This document shows positions 1 through 4,840 of a stretch of 5,703 nt of DNA, piece by piece. Origin of the DNA: Planktothrix sp. UBA8402 (GTDB taxonomy: Bacteria > Cyanobacteriota > Cyanobacteriia > Cyanobacteriales > Microcoleaceae); assembly GCA_003456035.1 (NCBI GenBank), contig DMPJ01000026.1, positions 3,582 to 9,284 of the forward strand, in the 5' to 3' direction. A program made the position numbers and the translations under genes. Below the pieces are notes generated by a model. It searched no databases. It worked only from the letters and a program-made list of their open reading frames with translations, and had not been told where the DNA came from. The first letter of the stretch is position 1, and each line of letters starts with the position of its first letter.

Positions 1-82
1 GAATAACTAGAAGAATCTTGCCGACTGGGATACCTGAAACATCAATATTGATGTTTTTTAAGGTGTTTAAAAATTGTTCCAT
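1..82 (-). CDS. Unidentified protein, N-terminal fragment cut by window edge
   Basis: The minus strand opens with an ATG at 82-80 and stays open for 27 codons to the window edge. The visible peptide begins MEQFLNTLKNINIDVSGIP and turns hydrophobic (GKILLVI) at the edge, as if a membrane segment starts there. A good Shine-Dalgarno sequence, AGGGAG, lies at 98-93, ten bases before the ATG, and supports this start. The gene follows the broken TPR gene in the same direction after 118 bp, a gap that holds a hairpin and a HIP1 site, so it could have its own promoter or be read from upstream. A short polar N-terminus before a membrane segment would fit a small-conductance mechanosensitive channel, among many other membrane proteins, but 27 residues cannot establish a family. 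Confidence 0.6.
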   Translation of the reverse strand, partial: MEQFLNTLKNINIDVSGIPVGKILLVI

Positions 83-113
83 AATTAGTTTGCTCCCTGG
101 GATAAAATTGATA

Positions 114-123
114 GGCGATCGCC
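114..123. repeat. HIP1 site, extended palindrome GGCGATCGCC
   Basis: A ten-base perfect palindrome with the cyanobacterial HIP1 octamer GCGATCGC at its core. It lies in the leader of the left-edge gene, about 30 bp before its ATG. HIP1 is highly iterated in many cyanobacterial genomes, so this supports the host assignment rather than a local role. Confidence 0.85.
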
Positions 124-125
124 CT

Positions 126-150
126 AAGTGCTTTCCTTGTCGGAAAACTT
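126..150. other. Intergenic hairpin of unknown role
   Basis: An imperfect inverted repeat: AAGT and TTTCC on the left pair with GGAAA and ACTT on the right, giving nine pairs with a 2-nt bulge (GC) and a 5-nt loop TTGTC. It lies between the broken TPR gene and the left-edge gene, next to a HIP1 site. Neither strand shows a run of T after the stem, so it does not look like a normal intrinsic terminator. It might be a weak terminator or a processing or stability element. Confidence 0.4.
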
Positions 151-374
151 ACCATAATTTAGAAGGAAGATTAGCGGATAACAGAAAAATTTAACAATGC
201 TTAACTTTGCTTTACTTCCGTAAAATCACTAGCTCGTGGTTGCAGCTTTTTAAGACACTGATTCTTGCTTTGAAAACTTCTTGCCACATCTTCATGGCAC
301 AATAGTTTTTGAAAAGTCAATAATTTATTATAATGTTGTAAAGCTTGATCCCATTGACCTAATTTAATATAAGA

Positions 375-390
375 ATTGTATCAAACTATT
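375..390. other. Frame-breaking insertion flanked by ATT repeats
   Basis: The plus strand reads ATT GTATCAAACT ATT. Deleting one ATT plus the ten bases between (13 bp) restores the third TPR of the small TPR gene on the minus strand, giving FMGNSYIKLGQW with canonical residue spacing. This reads as a 10-bp insert with a 3-bp target duplication, or a footprint left by an excised element. The structure is seen directly. The ancestral state is inferred. Confidence 0.55.
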
Positions 391-451
391 TCCCATAAAA
401 AAATATGACCAAGGAAAATCAGGATTAATGGTTATTTCCTTTTGAAAAGCT

Positions 452-459
452 GCGATCGC
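452..459. repeat. HIP1 site within the small TPR gene
   Basis: A perfect GCGATCGC. On the minus strand it encodes the A-I-A of the second TPR helix (ENAIAAFQ). The site at 2086-2093 occupies the homologous AIA of TPR4 in the large TPR gene, which supports the view that the two genes are duplicates. Confidence 0.9.
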
Positions 460-677
460 ATTTTCCCATTGTTGCAAATTCCAATAAATATCCCCAACTT
501 GATAATGAATTAAAGATAAATTGGGTTGAATTTCAATGGCTTTTTGATAATTTAAAAGAGCTTCTTTCCAGCTTTTCTGTTGATAATATTTCTGACCAAG
601 ATTAATATAGGTTTTCAGCATAGCATGATTGTCCATAAATAAATTTTTACCCCTATTTGTTATGATTCTATAAGATT

Positions 678-2612
678 TTAGTCAAAAATCGTCCTGATTT
701 TTTTGATCAAATGTTCTGTACGCTTTCCGATAAAGTATTGATTCTCTCTCATGATTTTACTCATTTTATTAAAAGTGTCAATACATAAATTCATCCTGTT
801 TTCATACTCCGTAAATTCCATCTGATCAATATAGTTAAATAACTCAACTGGACTGTTAAACTCGCAATAATCAATAAAACTATTCGGGGGGAAATCTTCA
901 TAAATCGTTGAATGTTTACCCCCATAATAAATTGGTAAACACCCGGCAATAATCCCATCCCAAATTTTCTCTGTACAATAATAGGGGGCGATAGTATTCT
1001 CCAAACATAGATTAAAATGATAATCCGGCAAAATTTCAAACTTTCTCATTGTCCAATCTCCCTCCCTAGAATCTTCTAAAGAAACTCCTTCCTCCCAACC
1101 TTGACCATAAATGTCAACTTTTCCTAAATAATACCCTGTTAAGGCAATTTCACAGCGTAACGCATTCAAATCAATATTATTTCCCTCTCTAAATAAACTA
1201 GAATCAGTTTTTTTAGTTATTAATGTCACTATCTTTTTCTGTTTTTTTCGATTAAAATTAGTTGCTTGTAACCAAGGTAAAGATTGATTAATCGCTTCAA
1301 TTCTTAGATTCCAAATACAACAAGAATAGTTATTAAGAAAAACATCCTGAGTATAGATATTCATAATAGGAATATCTATTTTATTCAGAGAAAATATTGG
1401 AGTAAAATTCATGTCAGTCCGAGGTTCTTCTGTATATAAAAGATATTTTTTATGATGTTTATATTTATAGGTAAAAAGTTCTAAAACTTTCAAATGTTCA
1501 GAAATAATTAAATCTGCTTGCTCAGGGTTACGGGTAAATTCAATATGGTTTTTATCAAGTTGTTCAATAACTGAATGACTATCAGGACTAAATAATACTG
1601 AACTAATGGGAAAGGGAAGAAACACTTTAATCTTGTTAGGATTAATCTGATTAATTAATTCTCCCCCCAAGCCCTGCGTGCACAGGGGGGAATGCTCTTG
1701 GAGTTGAGTTAAAATCTCTTTCCATTGTTGATCTTGGGGAGATAATTTTATTTTTAGTTCAACGGATTTACTATAATTTTCTAAAGATTGATCCCATTTT
1801 CCCAATCTCAGATTAGCATAAGCTAAATCTTTATAACAACAATAATAATCGGATTCTAACTGACTCGCACGCTGATAAATATTAACCGCTTTTTCCCATG
1901 CTTCTAATTTTAAATAAACTTGACCTAATGCTTGATAAACCCAATAAAAATCAGGTAACAATTCAATAGCTTTTTCATAAATTCGGGCAGATTCTTCCCA
2001 TTTTTCCAAAGCCGCAAAACATTCTCCTAAACGGAAATATGACCAAGGAAAGTCGGATTTGTGGTAAATTGAAACTTGGTAAGTGGCGATCGCTTCTAAC
2101 CAATCTTGCTGAGAAAAATAAATTTCACCCAGTTTATAAAACGAAAACCAGAGATTCGGTTGCAATTTGACCGCTTGTTGATAAGAAAATCGAGCTTTTT
2201 GCCAATTTTTTTGTTGATAATAAACCTCGGCAATTCTTTCATAAACATGACCTGCATCCGGTTTAAATTCTAATATTTTTTCATAGGTATTTATGGCTTT
2301 TTCCCCTTGTTGAAGTTGAGCAAATATATTTCCCAATTCATAATAAGTGAGTTCAAAATTAGATTTTAATTGAATAGAATAATCATATAACTCAATTGCC
2401 AAATTTATTTGATCTTGTTGTTGATAGTTAGTAGCTAATTTCTGGTAAACGATCGCACCTAATTCCGGTTTTTGCTGAAATAAAATAAAAAATTGCGCCA
2501 TCGCCTTCCTAACTTGCTCCTCATCCAGTTGAGAAAAATAAGACATTAAAGAATCAGCAATTGATTCACTAGAACCCACTGATAAATCAACAGAAATAGT
2601 AAATTCAGACAT
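678..2612 (-). CDS. TPR-repeat protein with C-terminal GT10 (fucosyltransferase-type) glycosyltransferase domain
   Basis: A 644-residue protein. After a polar N-terminus come seven tandem 34-residue TPR motifs at about residues 52-289, with characteristic blocks such as Y-x-LG-x-x-Y and W-x-x-A-x-x-x-Y. A linker of about 35 residues follows, then a glycosyltransferase domain from about 327 to 640. The GT10 signature is clear at 533-565: F533, E538-N539, Y544, T547-E548-K549, W551, A556-G557, P560 and Y563-G564-G565. GT10 enzymes transfer fucose or related sugars from a nucleotide sugar, so a role in cell-surface polysaccharide or protein glycosylation, with the TPRs recruiting a partner or acceptor, is the best inference. 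No signal peptide or membrane segment is seen, so it is probably cytoplasmic. ATG 2612-2610 lacks a clear Shine-Dalgarno sequence, which is common in cyanobacteria, and the upstream -10 box leaves a short leader. The donor sugar cannot be told from sequence. Confidence 0.88.
   Translation of the reverse strand: MSEFTISVDLSVGSSESIADSLMSYFSQLDEEQVRKAMAQFFILFQQKPELGAIVYQKLATNYQQQDQINLAIELYDYSIQLKSNFELTYYELGNIFAQLQQGEKAINTYEKILEFKPDAGHVYERIAEVYYQQKNWQKARFSYQQAVKLQPNLWFSFYKLGEIYFSQQDWLEAIATYQVSIYHKSDFPWSYFRLGECFAALEKWEESARIYEKAIELLPDFYWVYQALGQVYLKLEAWEKAVNIYQRASQLESDYYCCYKDLAYANLRLGKWDQSLENYSKSVELKIKLSPQDQQWKEILTQLQEHSPLCTQGLGGELINQINPNKIKVFLPFPISSVLFSPDSHSVIEQLDKNHIEFTRNPEQADLIISEHLKVLELFTYKYKHHKKYLLYTEEPRTDMNFTPIFSLNKIDIPIMNIYTQDVFLNNYSCCIWNLRIEAINQSLPWLQATNFNRKKQKKIVTLITKKTDSSLFREGNNIDLNALRCEIALTGYYLGKVDIYGQGWEEGVSLEDSREGDWTMRKFEILPDYHFNLCLENTIAPYYCTEKIWDGIIAGCLPIYYGGKHSTIYEDFPPNSFIDYCEFNSPVELFNYIDQMEFTEYENRMNLCIDTFNKMSKIMRENQYFIGKRTEHLIKKIRTIFD
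1662..1691. repeat. GC-rich palindromic element inserted in frame in the TPR-GT10 linker
   Basis: TCCCCCC at 1662-1668 pairs perfectly with GGGGGGA at 1685-1691 around a 16-nt loop. An alternative nested stem pairs CCCTG (1672-1676) with CAGGG (1683-1687). The element is far more GC-rich than the surrounding AT-rich gene. It encodes residues 308-317, SPLCTQGLGG, which lie exactly between the last TPR and the GT10 domain. Cyanobacterial genomes carry families of similar C/G-run palindromes in intergenic DNA. This looks like one that landed in a tolerant linker and preserved the frame. Confidence 0.6.
2086..2093. repeat. HIP1 site within the TPR-GT10 gene
   Basis: A perfect GCGATCGC. On the minus strand it encodes A-I-A of TPR4 (LEAIATYQ), homologous in position to the HIP1 at 452-459 in the small TPR gene. 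Confidence 0.9.
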
Positions 2613-2639
2613 AATATTTTAAATAATAATCATTGTAAA

Positions 2640-2645
2640 ATTATA
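2640..2645 (-). promoter_or_regulatory. Candidate -10 box for the TPR-GT10 gene
   Basis: The minus strand carries a perfect TATAAT at 2645-2640, about 28 bases before the ATG, which would give a 5' leader of about 20 bases. At 16-17 bases upstream there is only a poor -35 match (GGCACA). The -35 position falls within the CTTTGTGT-like octamer array. The terminator of ilvB lies just upstream, so this gene needs its own promoter here. Confidence 0.45.
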
Positions 2646-2650
2646 CTTTT

Positions 2651-2674
2651 CTTAGTGTCTTTGTGCCTTTATGT
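2651..2674. repeat. Three tandem degenerate octamers
   Basis: The plus strand reads CTTAGTGT, CTTTGTGC, CTTTATGT: three head-to-tail octamers with the consensus CTTTGTGT. Short tandem repeats of this kind are scattered between genes in several cyanobacteria. Here they fill the gap between the ilvB terminator and the -10 box of the TPR-GT10 gene. Confidence 0.5.
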
Positions 2675-2680
2675 TTCTAA

Positions 2681-2706
2681 TAAAAAACAACCCCGTATAG
2701 GGGTTG
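2681..2706 (-). terminator. Intrinsic terminator of ilvB
   Basis: On the minus strand CAACCCC pairs perfectly with GGGGTTG (2706-2700 with 2694-2688) around a five-base loop, followed at once by TTTTTTA. It lies 23 bases after the ilvB stop codon. It separates ilvB from the downstream TPR-GT10 gene. Confidence 0.9.
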
Positions 2707-2729
2707 CTCATCACCTTAATAACCAGTAA

Positions 2730-4565
2730 TTACAGTTTAGTTCCACATTCAGGACAAAAATGATTGCTACCAACATTTTTCGCCCCGCAATTGCCACAAT
2801 AAACTAACTCAATTGTTTCGAGTTTTGTCCGTTCAGGTAAACCAATCATTTGAGCATTACTCTTACCTGGAGCTACCATTAGATAACAGTTTTCATCCCC
2901 TTTTACCTGTACATCCATTAACACCGGGCCATCAAATGCCAACATTTCTGCAATGGCATCCTTCAAGTCCTCCCTTCGGGTCACTTGCATCCCCTTGACC
3001 CCGTAGGCTTGAGCTAACATCACAAAGTCAGGCATTCCGGGCTGCATATTAGAAGAAGAATAGCGCTCGCCATAGAAGGTTTCTTGCCATTGACGTACCA
3101 TTCCCTGCCAACCATTATTAATAATAACGGTTTTGACAGCAATCCCATATTGACCCAGAGTTCCCAACTCCTGAATATTCATCTGAATACTGGCATCCCC
3201 GGCCACACAAATCACCTGTTCATTGGGTAGGGCAGTTTTTGCCCCCATAGCAGCAGGCATTCCATAACCCATTGTCCCTAAGCCAGCACTGGAAATCCAC
3301 CGCCGAGGGCCATTTTTCAGGAATTGAGCCGCCCACATTTGATGCTGTCCCACATCGGTTGTGTAGTAAGCATTGGGAGCCATTTTACCCAAAGTATCAA
3401 TTACCTCTTGGGGAGAAAGGGAATCTTCATACTGAGGCGCAACCAGGGGATAATCTTCTCGCCAATGTTGAATCCGTTGTAACCATTCCGCCGTTTGACT
3501 GGTTTCAGTTACTTCGACCGTTTCATGACATCGGCGCAATAAATCGACTAACACCTGTCTAACATCCCCAACGATGGGAACATCCGGGACGCGATTTTTC
3601 CCGACTTCCGCCGGGTCAATATCAATATGAATCACCTTGGCACGGGAGGCAAATTCATCTAGTTTCCCGGTCACCCGGTCATCAAAACGAGCGCCAACGG
3701 CAATTAATAAATCGCATTCAGTCACGGCAAAATTAGCATAAGCGGTGCCGTGCATTCCCAACATTCCCACGGACAAGGGATGATTTTCGTCAAAAACTCC
3801 CTTACCCATCAGAGTTGTAGTCACGGGTAGATTAAACAACTCTGCTAACTCTTTAACTTCCCGATGGGCATTAGCGGCAATGGCTCCGCCCCCAACGTAT
3901 AATAAAGGTCGTTCTGCTTGGCGAATTAATTTAATCGCTTGATTAATTTGGCGGGTGTTTCCTTTGAATGTTGGCCGATATCCGTGCAAGGTAACTTCCC
4001 CAGGATTAACCGGAATATAATCAAATTCTTCTAAACCTACATCTTTAGGAATATCAACTAATACCGGGCCCTGTCGTCCACTACTGGCAATATGGAAAGC
4101 CTCGGCGATAATTCGAGCCATATCTTTCGGGTCACGCACCACATAGGAGTGTTTGACAATCGGAAGGGTGATTCCATAGATATCCGTTTCTTGGAAAGCA
4201 TCCGTACCAATGGCCGGGCGGGGAACTTGTCCAGTAATCACTACCATCGGAATCGAGTCCATTTGGGCCGTAGCAATACCTGTGACTAAATTAGTGGCTC
4301 CGGGGCCAGATGTCCCAAAACACACCCCGACTTGACCCGTTGCCCGTGCGTAACCATCGGCCGCGTGGGCGGCTCCTTGTTCATGGCGGACGAGAATATG
4401 TTGTAAATCCCCGGTGGCTTCAAAGCGGTAGAGTTCATCGTAAATCGGTAAAATCGCCCCACCAGGATATCCGAAAATATGCTTGACGCCATGACGTTTC
4501 AAACTGTCCATCAATGCGTAAGCACCTGTTGCCCGTTTTGCAGCTATTTTAGTTTTTAGTTGCAC
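2730..4565 (-). CDS. ilvB: Acetolactate synthase large subunit (anabolic AHAS) with C-terminal zinc ribbon
   Basis: A 611-residue ThDP- and FAD-dependent enzyme. It condenses two pyruvates to 2-acetolactate, or pyruvate with 2-ketobutyrate, in the first common step of valine, leucine and isoleucine synthesis in the cytoplasm. The pyrimidine-binding domain (about 14-180) has the catalytic E62 in [12 protein letters not shown]. The central domain (about 205-340) has the FAD-type RFDDRVTG at 293-300, which marks the anabolic form rather than AlsS. The diphosphate-binding domain has GDAS at 456-459 and NN at 483-484. P115 and W493 match herbicide-contact positions of plant AHAS. The start is GTG at 4565: GAGGA lies six bases upstream, an in-frame TAA lies eight codons upstream, and the next ATG (residue 19) would cut the conserved N-terminus. 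The family normally ends near residue 575. Here a tail adds C590-x2-C593-x10-C604-x2-C607, a small zinc ribbon. The regulatory subunit (ilvN) is not in the window. Confidence 0.97.
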   Translation of the reverse strand: MQLKTKIAAKRATGAYALMDSLKRHGVKHIFGYPGGAILPIYDELYRFEATGDLQHILVRHEQGAAHAADGYARATGQVGVCFGTSGPGATNLVTGIATAQMDSIPMVVITGQVPRPAIGTDAFQETDIYGITLPIVKHSYVVRDPKDMARIIAEAFHIASSGRQGPVLVDIPKDVGLEEFDYIPVNPGEVTLHGYRPTFKGNTRQINQAIKLIRQAERPLLYVGGGAIAANAHREVKELAELFNLPVTTTLMGKGVFDENHPLSVGMLGMHGTAYANFAVTECDLLIAVGARFDDRVTGKLDEFASRAKVIHIDIDPAEVGKNRVPDVPIVGDVRQVLVDLLRRCHETVEVTETSQTAEWLQRIQHWREDYPLVAPQYEDSLSPQEVIDTLGKMAPNAYYTTDVGQHQMWAAQFLKNGPRRWISSAGLGTMGYGMPAAMGAKTALPNEQVICVAGDASIQMNIQELGTLGQYGIAVKTVIINNGWQGMVRQWQETFYGERYSSSNMQPGMPDFVMLAQAYGVKGMQVTRREDLKDAIAEMLAFDGPVLMDVQVKGDENCYLMVAPGKSNAQMIGLPERTKLETIELVYCGNCGAKNVGSNHFCPECGTKL

Positions 4566-4584
4566 AGTAATTCCTCGAACTGTG
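4563..4584 (-). promoter_or_regulatory. Hairpin presenting the ilvB Shine-Dalgarno sequence in its loop
   Basis: The minus strand reads CACAGT, ten bases, ACTGTG: a perfect 6-bp stem. The ten-base loop contains GAGGA (4576-4572), the ilvB ribosome binding site, and the 3' arm includes the GTG start (4565-4563). The arrangement could tune translation initiation. A 6-bp stem can occur by chance, so function is unproven. Confidence 0.4.
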
Positions 4585-4676
4585 TTTTAGTTGACTTGGG
4601 GGTAGGTTTTTCCGTGAGCGGAATAATATTAAAAGATGCTCTTGATTAACCTGCCCATAGATAGTTGTTTTCATTG
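4585..4676. other. ilvB upstream region between IS end and start hairpin
   Basis: About 90 bp remain between the presumed IS right end and the ilvB translation-start hairpin. I see no strong sigma-70 promoter on the minus strand. TAATAT at 4632-4627 is a possible -10, but no convincing -35 stands 16-18 bases upstream. No terminator is visible, so transcripts from tnpB could read into ilvB. Confidence 0.4.
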
Positions 4677-4685
4677 TGACATACT

Positions 4686-4718
4686 CCCACATCATACCTG
4701 TAACCAGGTTGATGTGGG
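4686..4718. other. IS right-end hairpin overlapping the restored tnpB stop
   Basis: CCCACATCA (4686-4694) pairs perfectly with TGATGTGGG (4710-4718). An inner ACCTG (4696-4700) pairs with CAGGT (4705-4709) around the loop TAAC, with one bulged base at 4695. The 14-bp stem is the strongest hairpin near the element end. The TGA stop (4694-4692) of the frame-corrected tnpB lies inside one arm, the close packing of gene end and element end expected for this family. Confidence 0.75.
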
Positions 4719-4832
4719 CTTCTTAGCAGCCCGATGAAGGGTATGCAAGATTTCCTTGGTGGTACTGTTATCCATAGAACCAACTACAGAAAGATTCCCA
4801 CTACGGCGTTTTATACTGGGGAAAATGCTAGG
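4692..4832 (-). other. Frame-shifted C-terminal tail of tnpB
   Basis: In the frame one base off from the main tnpB frame, 46 codons run from 4832 to a TGA at 4694-4692. The peptide starts PSIFPSIKRRSGNLSVVG and later has MDNSTTKEILHTL. The basic FPSIKRR stretch directly after NLKRLG is what I would expect at the end of this cyanobacterial TnpB group, from memory and not from a search. It therefore looks like the true C-terminus, separated by a single-base shift in GGGGCCC at 4837-4831. It could be reached by +1 recoding at CCC-UAG, or be lost. Confidence 0.6.
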
Positions 4833-4840
4833 GCCCCAGT
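4815..4840. other. Hairpin spanning the tnpB frame break
   Basis: ACTGGGG (4815-4821) pairs perfectly with CCCCAGT (4834-4840) around a 12-nt loop. The loop holds the UAG stop and most of the CCC codon where the reading frame changes. It may be part of the omega RNA scaffold, a recoding stimulator, or a palindrome prone to slippage or sequencing error. Confidence 0.5.

Larger units (their letters stand above)
201..636 (-). pseudogene. Small TPR-repeat protein, frame broken by an insertion of about 13 bp
   Basis: The first frame runs from ATG 636-634 to a stop at 366-364 (90 residues). It holds two full TPR motifs (about residues 5-39 and 40-73) and the start of a third at 74. The third motif is cut off after MGNS, but from 377 the neighbouring frame continues it exactly (NSYIKLGQWDQALQHYNKLL) and runs on to a TAA at 203-201. 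Removing 13 bp (ATT-flanked, see 375-390) joins the two frames with correct 34-residue TPR spacing (Y4, G8, Y11, A20, Y24) and gives a protein of about 144 residues. The three motifs resemble TPRs 3-5 of the large TPR-glycosyltransferase gene upstream, including DFPWSYF, so this looks like a partial duplicate of it. It starts 41 bp after that gene with no terminator between, so co-transcription is likely. A weak AGGGG lies 12 bases before the ATG. TPR domains bind proteins, and the partner is unknown. A truncated 90-residue product could still be made. Confidence 0.75.
4677..4840 (-). ncRNA. Candidate omega RNA (reRNA) from the tnpB 3' end
   Basis: In IS200/IS605 elements the guide RNA of TnpB covers the end of the tnpB gene and the right end, with the guide taken from DNA just past the element. 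Here two hairpins occupy that place: 4815-4840 and 4686-4718. If the element ends near 4677, the guide would be read from about 4676 to 4657, in the ilvB leader region. The boundaries are inferred from family behaviour and not from any motif that fixes the RNA ends. Confidence 0.35.

Noticed and set aside
126..150. Hairpin as terminator of the TPR operon
   Set aside because: The stem is bulged, lacks a T-tract, and is followed on the minus strand by a HIP1 palindrome.
791..1039. 82-codon minus-strand frame inside the GT10 domain
   Set aside because: It overlaps the GT10 signature region in another frame. The GT10 reading is unambiguous.
2813..4289. Open frames on the plus strand opposite ilvB (2813-2998, 3272-3562, 4092-4289)
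   Set aside because: They lie antisense to a highly conserved enzyme gene, have no recognisable domains or ribosome binding sites, and are explained by codon bias of ilvB.
4286..4492. 68-codon minus-strand frame inside ilvB
   Set aside because: It overlaps the conserved N-terminal ThDP domain in another frame and its peptide resembles no family.
4130..4565. ilvB as a catabolic AlsS-type synthase
   Set aside because: The [11 protein letters not shown]-region motif and overall sequence match the anabolic FAD-containing enzyme.
4686..4718. Right-end hairpin as a rho-independent terminator
   Set aside because: Neither strand has a T-run after the stem. Position and shape fit an IS200/IS605 end better.
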